64,000 bases of DNA from Capra hircus (GCF_001704415.2 NC_030822.1:57095345-57159344); one strand, 5' to 3'; shown: positions 23,905 through 36,355, counted from the stretch's first letter. The notes: generated from the sequence alone by a model not told the origin. Program-made: numbers and translations.

Positions 23905-24555
23905 GTTAGGGAAAAAAAATAAATTTATAGATTTGAGCATTTCATGGAGCCCCAGGCAGGACAGATTTGAAGAAAACCACTCTTAAGGACATTGTAGTTA
24001 AAGTGCTGAAAACTAAATATAAGGAGAACATCTTGAAAGTAAACAGAGGAAACTGACACAATACATAAAAAGTGAATGACTCAAATGATAGCTGACTTCT
24101 TATTGGAAGTAATAGAGGCCAGTAAACAGAGAAAGGACATGTTTAAAACATTTACGAAAAACAACTGTCAACACAGAATTCTATATGCAACAAAAATATC
24201 CTTCAGCAATGAAGGTAAAATAAAGCATATTCAGGTAAAGCAAGCTAAGAAAATTTGCTGTCAATACACATTACAAGAAACACTTGTGACTTAACAAGCT
24301 TTTCAGGTAATTCTGATACATGTTAAAGTTAGAAAACCATTGACTACATGGGAATTTGGCACCATGTACAAGGTTAACACAGGAGCTCTTCACCACCCCC
24401 TTTAACTCTAAATGCTATGATTGAATGATTTAATAACATGAAGCAGGGAATTTTGGTTGGTTGAGCTAAATAAACCTCACATGTTTATTAGTGTGGATAA
24501 CATACTTTTATAAGCTTTGGCACAGTGCTGATACAGGACTCCAGTGCAAAAATGT
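23905..24555. other. AT-rich DNA, possible old L1 piece
   Basis: The 72-codon frame at 24076-24294 (MIADFLLEVIEASKQRKDMF...) is basic and could be a decayed L1 ORF fragment, but the evidence is weak. No gene. Confidence 0.3.
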
Positions 24556-24708
24556 AGCATCGAGTGATGGTTGGATGGCATCAACAACTCAATGGACATG
24601 AGTTTGAGCAAACTCTGGGAGATAGTGAAGGGCAGAGGAGCCTGGTGTGCTGCAGTCCAACTCAGTTGTAGAGTTGGACACAACTGAGTGACTGAACAAT
24701 AGCAACAA
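24556..24708 (+). mobile_element. BovB 3' tip
   Basis: ggttggatggcatcaacaac, gacatgagtttgagcaaact and gttggacacaactgagtgac are the last ~150 bases of BovB in sense orientation. Confidence 0.8.
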
Positions 24709-24848
24709 CATGACCTCTACCTGAAATCTAGCACCACTGTGCCACCCCAAGGATCACCAGATCCTTTACTAGCATTAGGAGGAGATAGTTTCTGAAGGCA
24801 ACTTTATCCAGAGTGTAAGATAAAGACATGGAAGTCTCAGTGAGGCTT

Positions 24849-24877
24849 CTTCAAGAAGCTTTGCAAGCTTCTTGAAG
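24849..24877. repeat. perfect short hairpin
   Basis: 13-base perfect arms (cttcaagaagctt and its complement) around a 3-base loop tgc. No gene context; probably incidental. Confidence 0.6.
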
Positions 24878-25063
24878 CTGCTTACTTGTGAACAAGCATG
24901 AACCAAAGCAGAGAGGGGTGAAAGAGACAAACACAGTAAGGTCAGCAGATAGATAACACGAGGCACCTTTTTGGGGATGTTTAGAAACAGCTGGGAAGAC
25001 TTTTTGTTCAGGGGGAGTGTAGTGGAAGATTGTAAAGTTCCTGCTTGGGCTAATGAAAAGTTC

Positions 25064-25338
25064 TGCTGCTGCTGCTGCTAAGTTGCTTCAGTCGTGTCCG
25101 ACTCTGTGTGACCCCAGAGACAGCAGCCCACCAGGCTGCCCCATCCCTGGGATTCTCCAGGCAAGAACACTGGAGTGAGTTGCCATTTCCTTCTCCAATG
25201 CATGAAAGTGAAAAGTGAAACTGAAGTCACTCAGTCGTGTCCGACTCTTAGCAAACCCTTGGACTGCAGCGCACCAGGCTCTGTCCATGGGATTTTCCAG
25301 GCAAGAGTACTAGAGTGGGTTGCCAGTGCCTTCTCCAG
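25064..25338 (+). mobile_element. BOV-A2 SINE with target-site duplication
   Basis: Full-length dimer flanked by tgaaaagttc at 25054-25063 and 25339-25348. Confidence 0.93.
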
Positions 25339-25669
25339 TGAAAAGTTCAGAGGCACTTAAATGTGGCTACATAATATGCAGGTGTCGTCATTTGGTGTGA
25401 CCAGGCAACATTTGGACTTGAACATCTATATATGGCAAAGGACTGGCCAAGTGGTAGAAAAAAAGATGATGGAAAAAAGAATGTAAGGCTGAGACACTAA
25501 CTGTTGGCTATATCATTACAAGTAGAAGTGAATGTAATATTTTCAAAGTCAACCTGTTAAAGCACTATGTTTTCATGCACTCTGGTGGTATAAGAAAAAA
25601 GACTTCACTCTGCTGTTGACTTATGGTTGAGAGTCTACTTGGGAGATGGGCTGTCCTAGTAGCAGGAGA

Positions 25670-25850
25670 AGCAATATGGTGTTGTGGTTAGGATCTGGGT
25701 TAGGAATTGTTCAGATCTGGGATTAAATCTCAGGTTATGGTTTGCCCTTCCTGTGACCTTGACTATTTTATTTATCCTCTTTGAATTTCAGGTTCCTCAT
25801 CTGCCAAATGGAAATAATAATGGTCTCTCATCCTTAGGATTGTGTCTGTT
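25670..25850 (+). repeat. MIR-type ancient SINE
   Basis: gtgttgtggttaggatctgg, cagatctgggattaaatctc, aggttcctcatctgccaaat follow the MIR order. Confidence 0.65.
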
Positions 25851-26577
25851 GTTCTCTCCAACCACTTTGACATTTTTCTAGAGGAAATTTAGGAAGGCTT
25901 CTCATTTCTGATTTTCCTCTTCTATGAAAGCGTTGTTGATAAATTCTCAGCTATGAAGAGATGACAGCTGGGAAGAACTGAAGAACTTGGAACCAGTCAA
26001 AAAAGGGTTCTGAGCACAAGGGATCAGTGGTAAGAGATCAGCAGTCAGCACCAAGGGGTGCTTCATGTTGCTTATGAATGGGCATGAAATTTCTTTCATA
26101 TTTATCTATAATAAAATATTTACCATGTATTGGATATTGGAGGGAAACACACATTATTTTCCATACTGAAGTTTGTACTAGTTGCCTGGATCACTTTTGC
26201 AACCCCTTCCTTGCCCCACCCTGAAAGGCTTTGTAAACCTAAGAAATGTTTACTCACTCAGTACATTAGATAAGGGTGTTGCTTCATAACAGATCCTCTG
26301 GGCAGGCTAAAGTTAATCTACCTCCTTATGAAGATAACTCAGATATGGGGGTATAGCTGGTGCTCGCCCAGGGGAATGCATAACTGCATATAAATCCCAT
26401 CCTGAGTCTCGTTCCTTCTGAAGACCTCAGGAAATCTTGCCATATGACACAACCTTGAGCTGTTTTCTCTCTTCCTGCCCCAATGGATCATTTATTACTG
26501 TGTTTTTGAAACACTTTTCCAACTCTATGCTTTCCACACTTTGGATTTCAAAAATCAGTAACCTCTTATTGCACAGG
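25851..26577. other. intergenic DNA
   Basis: No gene or named repeat recognised. Confidence 0.35.
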
Positions 26578-26765
26578 GAGGACTTCCCTGGTGGTTCAAC
26601 GGTAAAGAATCCACCTGCACTGCAGGAGACGCAGCTTCCATCCCTGGGTCAGGAAGATCCCCTGGAGAAGGAAATGGCAACCCACTTCAGTATTCTTACC
26701 TGAGAAATCCAATGGATGGAGGAACTTAGTGGGCTAAAGTCCATGGGGTTGCAAAAGAGTTGCGA
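26578..26765 (+). mobile_element. Bov-tA SINE
   Basis: gacttccctggtggttcaac head to catggggttgcaaaagagtt. It runs directly into an L1 3' end. Confidence 0.88.
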
Positions 26766-26774
26766 AAGTTATTC

Positions 26775-26942
26775 CAGTTAAACAACATAGACAGGGACCT
26801 CTGCTTAATGTTACATGGCAGCCTGGATGGGAGGGGAGTTTGGGGAAGAATGGATACATGTATACGTATGGCTGAGTTCCTTTGCTGTCCACCTGAAACT
26901 GTCACAACATTGTTAATACTCCAAAATAATTTTTTTTTAATT
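26775..26942 (+). mobile_element. ruminant L1 3' end
   Basis: gaatggatacatgtatacgt, ggctgagttcctttgctgtc and cctgaaactgtcacaacatt are the L1 3' UTR end in sense orientation. Confidence 0.75.
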
Positions 26943-26944
26943 AG

Positions 26945-27047
26945 TAATCCTTCCCTTCCTCTCCTCTCCCTTCCAGGCTTTCCCTCCTTTTTTCTCTCCC
27001 CCTTTCCTTCCTTCTTTTCTCACTTCCTTCTTTCCTTTCTTTCCTCA
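26945..27047. repeat. C/T-rich (homopyrimidine) tract
   Basis: About 100 bases almost entirely C and T (ccttccctt, ttccttcc repeats) on the + strand; a candidate for non-B (triplex) DNA. Confidence 0.7.
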
Positions 27048-28139
27048 TTGCAATTTTTAGATAAATTGCAAATTTTCTGTAAAGTTTGGGGAATGATATA
27101 TTGAATACCCAGGTACTCATTGCCCAGTTTAAGAGATAAAATAAAAATAAAGCTTCCTTTATACCATCTCCAACCCAGTTTCTCTTCTCCCCCACTTCCA
27201 GAGGCATTCACTACCCTGAATTTGGTGTGAATTATTTTACATGCATGATGTTACAAATTTTATCACACGTGCATATAACCTTATATAGGGGACTATTTTG
27301 TTGGTTTTAAAACTTTCAGTTTCATATAACTTTTTTCCTTCAACTTTCTTCTCAATATTTTGTGTTTGAGATAGAATTTTCAATTTTTGGCTTGACAAAG
27401 GGGACATTTCAATGCCCAAATTGGAAATAATCTCCAAATCCTTTGTTAAATTATGTACATGTATCTTTATGTGAAGCACTGCATTGGTTTTGCTTTCCTC
27501 TTTTCCCTTGGACTGATCAAAATGTCCTCCCAAGCTGAGGGCAGCATGTGGTCCAGCCGATCTCACATGCATCCCTGCTCATGGCTTTCCTAGCATCTCA
27601 GAGGGGAGGGAGTATTGTGCACCCTTTCAAGGACCCATGAGGTACAGAGAAATGCACACCAACATCCCAGAGCCCTGGCTTGGAGTTAACCTTAAAGTTA
27701 CCTTCCGTCTTTATGGTTCTGCTGAGTCTGCATGGGAAAACCCCTCACACTCTCAAAATGTACCTTTCCTCACCCTGCAGAACACCTTGCTCTAGCATCT
27801 ATGTCATCCCTTCTGACAAAGGCTCCCTCTTCACAAGTTCCTGCACTGGGAAAAGTGGTTCCCATATAAACCATATCATAAATAGAACCCTATAGAAAAA
27901 GTAAATCTTAAATAGAAATTTTGCTGATGAATGTGAGAATAGGGATCTTTCAGTGATATAAACAAGGGTTGAAACTATAGATTTTTCCACTTCCTTCCTA
28001 TCTCCTACTAGTCAAACTTTTCTCTCTTCCTCTATGCTACTCACATTTATAGGGTATCATACTTTGTTTCCTCTATTTCCTTTTTCTTTTGACATGTCTC
28101 TTTCCTACGTAATCCCCTATCCTAACTCTTGGGCAGGAA
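27048..28139. other. intergenic DNA
   Basis: A 111-codon minus frame at 27237-27572 has no domain or splice support. No named repeat. Confidence 0.35.
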
Positions 28140-28330
28140 GTACAATCATTAAGAACACTCTAAAGTCAGATTGGGCTCAAATCCTAGTCTGGCAGATTAG
28201 TTAACCTTACTCTGTGTCAGTTTTCTCATCTGTAAAATGGGATGATTTTACTGCCTTCCTCAGGGAGTGATTATGGGAAGTAAACGAAATACTATCAATA
28301 TTAAAAATCTTTCATATGGGATGGATACAC
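28140..28330 (+). repeat. MIR-type ancient SINE
   Basis: gtcagattgggctcaaatcc, gtcagttttctcatctgtaa, aatgggatgattttactgcc are diagnostic MIR blocks. Confidence 0.7.
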
Positions 28331-29119
28331 AGTCAACTCCCCAAAGCTATTAAATATTACCCTTATCTTTTTACTCTGTATTTTCCATTCTCTTCCATCT
28401 CTTGCCAACTAATCCTCACTTGTTTTTATTCACCTCACTTCCCCTGACTCCCATAATACTCTCCCAGGTGGCCCAGGCTCTCTTTCTCCAACAGTGGGGA
28501 TCTAGAAATGTGGCAGGATCCAGACAAGAGATAGCAGGAGGTCATATAACTCTAGTAACGAGCCCACCAACATAGAGAATAATGTGAAGACAAGTCCGTA
28601 ATTTTCACAACGCACTAAACCACGTTTCTCATCACTCCATTGGGATTATGCTCTGAAATATCACTGTGCCCTAAAGAACACAGAGCAGCAATGACTAATT
28701 CGAGGACTTTTAAAAGTAAGCTAAATCCAATGATCTCACACGTCCGCGATTGCCAGCTCAGCTCTTGGTGTGCACACAATCCTCAACCTCAGAACGGCCC
28801 ACAAAAGAGTCGTCTAACCTCGTGCTAGGGGTGAGAGAACACTTGGGGGGAAGGAAAAAGCACAGGCCAGGACCTGACAGCAGGTGCAGGGTGATTGACT
28901 TCCTCACTGGGACCTCCCTTGTCAAGCTCATGTGACTCTGAGAGGATGCCTTCATTGAGTGTCTTCTACTCATCCACCCAAGAAACAGCGAGGTGTGTCT
29001 GCTCTCTAGAGGACAAGAAACCCTTCCGCCAGATCCTCCCCAAATCCCCTCTGGGTGTGGTTTCAGGACAAAATAACAAGTTCAACTGTGCCTGGAACTG
29101 GATGCTTTAAAAATAGGAA
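28331..29119. other. intergenic DNA, unclassified
   Basis: No recognised exon or repeat. Several overlapping 60-71-codon frames on both strands at 28640-29110 are consistent with chance. Confidence 0.35.
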
Positions 29120-29232
29120 TGAAGGAAATGGCAACCCACTCCAGTATTCTTGCCATGAACAGAGGAGCCAGGTGGACTACAGTCCATGGCGTCTCAAAGA
29201 GTCGGAAACAAGTGACCAACTAACACAACAGA
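29120..29232 (+). mobile_element. 3' part of a Bov-tA SINE
   Basis: ggaaatggcaacccactcca to agtcggaaacaagtgacc; head missing. Confidence 0.82.
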
Positions 29233-29261
29233 AGTTTCAATACTATTCTCTCAAGTCATCC

Positions 29262-29405
29262 ATCCCATGTAGGGAGGGAAGCAGGGAGGGGGGACATTCA
29301 GGAGGAAGGGGATATGTATGTCTACGGCCAATTCATACTGATATATGGCAAAAACCATCATAATATTGTAAATTAATTATCCTTCAATTAAAATAATTTT
29401 TTTTA
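29262..29405 (+). mobile_element. ruminant L1 3' end
   Basis: ggggacattcaggaggaagg, gccaattcatactgatatat, ggcaaaaaccatcataatat, followed by an A-rich tail; same type as 42095-42285. Confidence 0.65.
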
Positions 29406-29509
29406 AGAAAGAACATGTTAAAAACCAGGAATATGTGAGCCATCCCTATAATTTCAAACGCTGTATTTAAAAAGTCAAAAGAAACAGATGAAATTAATGT
29501 TAATAATAG

Positions 29510-29692
29510 ATGCATGCTCAATCACTTCAGTCTTGTTCGACTCTTTGTGAACCCATGGACTGTGGCCCGCCAGGCTCCTCTGTCCGTGGGATTCTCCAGG
29601 TGATCTTCCCAGCCCAGGAATCAAACCTGCATCTCTTGTCTACTTGCATTGGCAGGTGGGTTCTTTACTACTAGCACCACCTGGGAAGCCCA
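29510..29692 (-). mobile_element. Bov-tA SINE (antisense)
   Basis: Complement of Bov-tA ending accacctgggaagcccag, with an internal deletion after gattctccagg. Confidence 0.85.
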
Positions 29693-29819
29693 GTTTTAAT
29701 AATACATTTTATTTAACATGACACATTAGCACTGTAACATATAATCAGTGTAAAAATTAAGATATTTTACACTCCAGGTTTCTTTTTTAACGCTAAGACT
29801 GTGCAATCTGGAGTGTGTT

Positions 29820-29970
29820 TATACTTACAATGCACCTCCATTTGCACCAGCCACATTTCAAGTGATTAAGAGCCACGTGTGGCTGGTGGCTACCTGGACA
29901 CAGCAGGTTTCAACCATGAAGTCTTCTACTGCATGAAACGTGACGTGTGCCCTGACCCACCTGAAGAGCA
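29820..29970 (+). repeat. hAT-type nonautonomous DNA transposon remnant
   Basis: agccacatttcaagtgatta and agccacgtgtggctggtggc are the conserved core of an old mammalian hAT-Charlie-type element. Confidence 0.55.
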
Positions 29971-31930
29971 GGTACAGCAAAGTGTCCATCTTATTTTCAG
30001 AGAAAGACATTTGCTCTACAGATAAACAGGCCTTCATGAGCAGATGAACTAAGATGGAACCAGACCTGGATCAGACTACCTCAGTAGGACTTTTCTCAGT
30101 GGAGTCACCCCACTCTTCACAGCAAGTTCTGAAATCAGATCCATCCGCTAAGAGATCCACTCACTCCTTTTCCCCAGATCCATGGAACTCGGAGTGTATT
30201 TACAGGAAACCATTTATTTTCCTTGCATGGCTCTGATCTCATTTCCCTGAAAGAGTCTGTAAAAGGAGAATAGCCAAAGAAGCGGCCTCCCTAGAAGACA
30301 AGTGGAACGGTATCAAGGAGGAGAGAGTGTCAAACCCTCACATTCTGTTGAGAGGTAGGAAGAGAACTGAGAACGGATGATGGTGGTGCTCAGCAGTGAC
30401 CCCAGCCATACCCGCGATTGTGGGACTGACACATGCCAGTTGCAGGCTGAGACGAACATATCCAGGGCCCAATAGCCCAGGCAAGAGAGGGCACATGAAC
30501 TTGATTTTAAGGAATGGGAATGGGACTAAGCAGGTGTTAGGAGGTGGTAAGTGTAACAATGAGGGGAGTCAGGGCAAGATCTGCAGGATCTAAACACCAG
30601 CCAAAGTACCTAGTACATTAGGGAAAGTGGGGACATTCGAGGTTTTCAAGAAAAGAAGGAACCTCTACGACCACACGTATGTTGGCCAGGAGGAGGGAAA
30701 TGGGAGAGTGGGTTCTGGCCACCCATGGGCCGGAATTCAACCTGGGCACCCTGGGCACCCTGGGTGGCCACTGGATCTTGCAGCCTTCCTCCTTTGTCAG
30801 GAATGGTGCAGAGCCATGGTGTAGGTGGGGTTCAGACTCAGGGCACAGGCTCCCTCAGAGCTGTCCCAGCCAGGCTGTCATATTCATGAGGGGACAGCCA
30901 CTCGGGTGCCCATGAGAATTGCGGGGCTCCCAGGGGTACCTGGGGAGGAAGTGGCATCAGAAAGGGCCAGAGTCCCATCCTACTTGTCTCGAGAGGCTCT
31001 CAGCGGAGGAACAAGGCCAGGAAACTGCCTGAGAGGAGACATGAGACACTCGTGCTGTGACCTGGGACCCTCAGCCACCACAGCCACCAAACGCAAGCTG
31101 AGCCCCTGGGTCTCGCCAGCGCATGAGGCTGGCTCCAGTCACTCTGCAGGCCCTCCGCCAGGCCTGGAGAGGCAGCGACTGTGTGCAAGTCTTCTAAACA
31201 CTTCCCCTGACCAAAGGGATCCAGTGGGTCTGAAGGGCGCTGCCACTTCTGACTCATACCAGGGGCCTGTAGTGAGAGCAGAATGGACAACTGTCCATCC
31301 AAAGTAATGAGAAGAGTAAAGGCACAAACAGGTGGCTCTCGCCCCCAGGGTCCGTGGCGTCCAACCTCCTGCTGCATTAAGCCGTGCTTCCCATTCTGCG
31401 CCCTCAGCAGTGACATTGCTTTCTGACTTCCAGAAACTGCTCCAGATCTCTCATTGGCCCTTGGTTCTCTTCCTTGCTTCCAAAAATTGTTATGCATTCA
31501 TTCATAAAAGTATTATTTCTACCATTTCTTTGGTTGGGTGGGAAGAGGTGAAAAACAGGAAGTAGTGCGGTAGTATTATTTATTGTACCTGCTGGCGGTG
31601 AAGACACAGTGACTACAGGTGATCTAACATGAAATAAAGGCTTGACTGTGTTAGATAAAGCAATAAAAACACAATCCACAGAAGCACTAAAAGTAGTAAT
31701 ATAAGGCAAAAATCTTAGCGTGGCAGAGAGAAGCTGGAAGTGATCTAGATTCCTCATCTTCCCCAATGACAACTCAATGAATTCCATCTAATGCCTGTAT
31801 AGTCAATAAGAAGTATGAACTTAAATTAATAGAATACCACCTGCCAACCTAAAATAGAAATAATTAACTCTGGAGGAGTGGTATTCCATGTGATATCATT
31901 CTATTGTACTTGGCCTTGCTTTTAACATGT
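29971..31930. other. repeat-poor, higher-GC stretch without recognised gene
   Basis: The least repetitive stretch of the left half. Opposed open frames overlap at 30825-31307 (+, 160 codons) and 31000-31497 (-, 165 codons), with further frames at 31404-31787. None shows a known domain, start context or splice pattern, and overlapping antisense openness points to base composition. A (9-base) triplicate cctgggcac lies at ~30739-30765. It could hold a non-coding RNA or a regulatory segment, but nothing proves it. Confidence 0.35.
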
Positions 31931-31941
31931 GTGTGTGTGTA

Positions 31942-31988
31942 GACTGGCCGACTACAGTCTATAGGGTCACAAAGAGTTGGACACAATT
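31942..31988 (+). mobile_element. Bov SINE 3' tip
   Basis: gactacagtctatagggtca and aaagagttggacacaatt only; preceded by a (GT)n run. Confidence 0.6.
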
Positions 31989-32015
31989 GTACAATTGAGC
32001 ATAAATGCATATGTG

Positions 32016-32227
32016 TGTGCTTAATCACTCCAGTCTTTGTGACCATATGAACGGTAGCCCAGCAGGCTCCTCGGTCCATGGGATTCTCCAGGCAAGAATC
32101 CTGGAGTGGGAGGAAGGCCATGCCCTCCTCCAGGGGATCTTCCCAAACCAGGGATCGAACCTGCGTCTCTTACACCTCCTGCATTGGCAGCCAGGTTCTT
32201 CACCACTAACACCACCTGGAAAGCCTG
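32016..32227 (-). mobile_element. Bov-tA SINE (antisense)
   Basis: Full-length complement ending accacctggaaagcctga, then an (AC)n run. Confidence 0.88.
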
Positions 32228-32524
32228 AGCACACACACACATATAAATTAATATGTTATATAATTTTTACTTTACATATATCTTGTTATATATATGTATA
32301 TATCTTGATGTTATATTTCTTATTTCATATTTTTTTAAATAGGATTTGTGATTTCATTTTTGTCACAGATAAATGAAGCCTGAACATATTGGTTACACTA
32401 ATGACTATATGTTGGGTGGGAAGAGAGGCATATACACATTTGGAGATAAAGTTTCATTTGTTTGGCATTTACTTTAAAATGTTTTGTACCCCTCATCAAA
32501 AAAAGGAAAGAACATAGTAAAATG

Positions 32525-33190
32525 TTCAGTTCAGTTCAGTCACTCAGTCGTGTCTGACTCTTTGTGACCCCACGAATCGCGGCACGCCAGGCCTCCCTGT
32601 CCATCACCAACTTCCGGAGTTCACTCAGACTCACATCCATCGAGTCAGTGATGCCATCCAGCCATCTCATCCTCGGTCGTCCCCTTCTCCTCCTGCCCCC
32701 AATCCCTCCCAGCATCAGAGTCTTTTCCAATGAGTCAACTCTTTGCATGAGGTGTCCAAAGTACTGGAGTTTCAGCTTCAGCATCATTCCTTCCAAAGAA
32801 ATCCCAGGGCTGATCTCCTTCAGAGTGGACTGGTTGGATCTCCTTGCAGTCCAAGGGACTCTCAAGAGTCTTCTCCAACACCACAGTTCAAAAGCATCAA
32901 CTCTTCGGAGCTCAGCCTTCTTCACAGTCCAACTCTCACATCCATACATGACCACAGGAAAAACCATAGCCTTGACTAGACGGACCTTAGTCAGCAAAGT
33001 AATGTCTCTGCTTTTGAATATGCTATCTAGGTTGGTCATAACTTTTCTTCCAAGGAGTAAGTGTCTTTTAATTTCATGGCTGCAGTCACCATCTGCAGTG
33101 TTTGGAGTCCAAAAAATAAAGTCTGACACTGTTTCCACTGTTTCCCCATCTATTTCCCATGAAGTGATGGGACCAGATGCCATACTCATT
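32525..33190 (-). mobile_element. BovB 3' fragment (antisense), well preserved
   Basis: Begins with gttcagttcagttcagtcac, the complement of the BovB tail. The minus frame at 32536-33189 stays open for 217 codons through YGCESWTVKKAE, LWCWRRLLRVPWTARRS, to KSQTRLSD, so this copy is comparatively young. 5'-truncated. Confidence 0.92.
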
Positions 33191-33645
33191 GTTAAAATTA
33201 GATGATAGGTAACTGAGAATTAATTATGTTATTCTAGTCTACCTACTGATAAAAATGTTTTAAAACATTCAGTAAAATGTGTAAAAGAAGCGAGGGTCCA
33301 AAATTTCTCTGTAATAAAGAAATGGGTGAAATCACATCCATCATTGCTTCTTTTCTCTTGGTCAGTTGAGATCCACAATAAGGATAGTAAACCTGGTAGA
33401 TTTTTCAATGAAACTGCTGTGAATGTAAGTACATATAGTCAGAAATAGATGGGGAAACAGTGGAAACAGTGTCAGACTTTATTTTTGGGGACTCCAAAGT
33501 TACTGCAGATGTTTTGCATACAACTGGGGAATTTTGAACAAGATATGAACAAGATATTTGATGGAATTAGGACAATACTATAAATCTTGTTGAAAATGAT
33601 AATGGCATTAACTTTAAGTAAGAAATGCCATGTTTTAGAAAGGAG
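33190..33645. other. spacer with a small BovB scrap
   Basis: At ~33449-33511 a sense BovB scrap (aacagtgtcagactttattt ... actgcagatg) is visible; the rest is unclassified AT-rich DNA. Confidence 0.5.
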
Positions 33646-35726
33646 AGGCTTTCTTCACAGTCCAACTTTCACATCCATACATGACCACAGGAAAAACCAT
33701 AGCCTTGACTAGACAGACCTTTGTTGGCAAAGTAATGTCCCTGCTTTTGAATATGCTATCTAGGTTGGTCATAACTTTCCTTCCAAGGAGTAAGTGTCTT
33801 TTAATTTCATGGCTGCAATCACCATCTGCAGTGATTTTGGAGCCCAAAAAAGTAAAGTCTGACACTGTTTCCCCATATATTTCCCATGAAGTGATGGGGC
33901 CAGATGCCATGATCTTTGTTTTCTGAATGTTGAGCTTTAAGCCAACTTTTTTCACTCTCCTCTTTCACTTCATCAAGAGGCTTTTTAGGTCGTCTTCACT
34001 TTCTGCCATAAGGGTGGTGTCATCTGCATATCTGAGGTTATTGATATTTCTCCCAGCAATCTTGATTCCAGCCTGTGCTTCTTCCAGTCCAGCGTTTCTC
34101 ATGATGTACTCTGCCTATAAGTTAAATAAGCAGGGTGCGATATATAGCCTTGACATACTTCTTTTCCTATTTGGAACCAGTCTGTTGTTCCATGTCCAGT
34201 TCTAACTGTTGCTTCCTGACCTGCATACAGGTTTCTCAAGAGGCAGGTCAGGTGGTCTGGTATTCGCATTTCTTTCAGAATTTTCCACAGTTGATTGTGA
34301 TCCACACAGTCAAAGGCTTTGGCATAGTCAATAAAGCAGAAATAGGTGTTTTTCTGGAACTCTCTTGCTTTTTCCATGATCCAGCAGATGTTGGCAATTT
34401 GATCTCTGGTTCCTCTGCCTTTTCTAAAACCAGCTTGAACATCTGGAAGTTCACAGTTCACATATTGCTAAAGCCTGGCTTGGAGAATTTTGAGCATTAC
34501 TTTACTAGCATGTGGGATGAGTGCAATTGTTCGGTAGTTTGAGCATTCTTTGGCATTGCCTTTCTTTGGGATTGGAATGAAAACTGACATTTTCTAGTCC
34601 TGTGGCCATTGCTGAGTTTTCCAAATTTGCTGGCATATTGAGTGCAGTACTTTCACAGCATCATCTTTCAGGATTTGAAATAGCTCAACTGGAATTCCAT
34701 CACCTCCACTAGCTTTGTTCGTAGTGATGCTTTCTAAGGCCCACTTGACTTCACATTCCAGGATGTCTAGCTCTAGGTGAGTGATCACACCATTGTGATT
34801 ATCTTGGTCATGAAGATCTTTTTTGTACAGTTCTGTGTATTCTTACCACCTCTTCTTAATATCTTCTGTTTCTGTTAGGTCCATACAATTTCCGTCCTTT
34901 ATCAAGCCCATCTTTGCATGAAATGTTCCCTTGGTATCTCTAATTTTCTTGAAAGGATCTCTAGTCTTTCCCATTCTGTTGTTTTCCTCTATTTCTTTGC
35001 ATTGATCACTGAGGAAGGCTTTCTTATCTCTCCTTGCTATTCTTTGGAACTCTGCATTCAGATGCTTATATCTTTCCTTTTCTCCTTTACTTTTTGCTTG
35101 TCTTCTTTTCACACCTATTTGTAAGGCCTCCTCAGACAGCCATTTTGCTTTTTTGCATTTCTTTTTCTTGGGGATGGTCTTGATCCCTGTGTCCTGTACA
35201 ATGTCATGAACCTCATTCCATAGTTCATCAGGCACTCTATCAGATCTAGTCCCTGAAATCTATTTCTCACTTTCACTGTATAATTATAAGGTATTTGATT
35301 TAGGTCATACCTGAATGGTCTAGTGGTTTTTGCTACTTTCTTCAATATAAGTCTGAATTTGACAATAAGGAGTTCATGATCTGAGCCACAGTCAGCTCCT
35401 GGTCTTGTTTTATGCCGACTGTATAGAGCTTCTCCATCTTTGGCTGCATAGAATATAATCAATCTGGTTTTGGTGTTGACCATCTAGTGATGTCCATGTG
35501 TAGAGTCTTCTCTTGTGTTGTTGGAAAAGGATGTTTGTTATGACCAGTGCATTTTCTTGGCAAAACTCTTATTAGCCTTTACCCTGCTTCATTCTGTATT
35601 CCAAGGCCAAATTTGCCTGCTACCCCAGGTGTTTCTTGACTTCCTGCTTTTGCATTCCAGTCTCCTATAATGAAAAGAACATCTTTTTTGGGGGTTAGTT
35701 CTAAAAGGTCTTGGAGGTCTTCTACT
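33646..35726 (-). mobile_element. BovB internal segment (antisense)
   Basis: Covers the RT and part of the endonuclease region in reverse but lacks the extreme 3' tail. Minus frames include FRKGRGTRDQIANICW, YFCFIDYAKAFDCVDHNQLW and KAFLSDQCKEIEENNRMGKT, plus the linker RPFRYDLNQIPYNYTVKV. Interrupted by many stops. The missing 3' end suggests a deletion or a rearrangement with the copy at 32525-33190. Confidence 0.9.
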
Positions 35727-35734
35727 ATTATGTG

Positions 35735-35860
35735 TTTCACATACTATGAAACTGAAATCCAGAGAGGTTAAGTAAGTTGTTCAGAGATACCGAGCTAATA
35801 AGGGGCAAAGCTGGAATTCAAATTCAGGCTGTTCAGAGACCAATCTCTTAATCAATATTT
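35735..35860 (+). repeat. MIR-type ancient SINE
   Basis: ccagagaggttaagtaagtt, aataaggggcaaagctggaa, ttcaaattcaggctgttcag are the canonical MIR 3' half. Confidence 0.75.
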
Positions 35861-36355
35861 GATCACAATTGCATCCATTTATAGATAGATACAATCATCA
35901 TTCATTCACTAATCCAGCAAATATACACTGAATGGCTCCTATTTCCCTACAGTTGTGTCAGACATGGTAGATACAGAGCAAAATAAGACCAGAACTCAGT
36001 TCTTAAACTGGAATCCAGTGACTATCTTCTCCTTTGACAAACATCCTCAGAGCAACCCACCCAAAGTTCTGTGTTTGTCCTGCTTGTAAGATCCCTGCCA
36101 ACTCTCTCAGACCTCAGGGTTTTCCTGAGGTCCAAATACCTCAAACAGACCCAGAAGATGGATCCCCTGGACTCCCATCCAGTCCTGACCTAAGCAGAGA
36201 GGGCAGCAGGGAAGATGGAGGAGAAAAGAGGAAGCCTGCACCCTGCCTGCCATAGGGCCAGCGGAGAAAAAGTAGGGAAGGGGTGTCCTAAGCACTGTGT
36301 GGTTTGTTTGCTTCTACCTGATCTCAGTCTTCCCAGATCCTTTTCTTGAGATAAT
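35861..36355. other. unclassified intergenic DNA
   Basis: Overlapping 60-73-codon frames on both strands at 36034-36295 have no recognised domain. Confidence 0.35.

Noticed and set aside
30825..31497. Overlapping 160- and 165-codon frames on opposite strands
   Set aside because: No domain, no splice or start support, mutual overlap; best explained by base composition.
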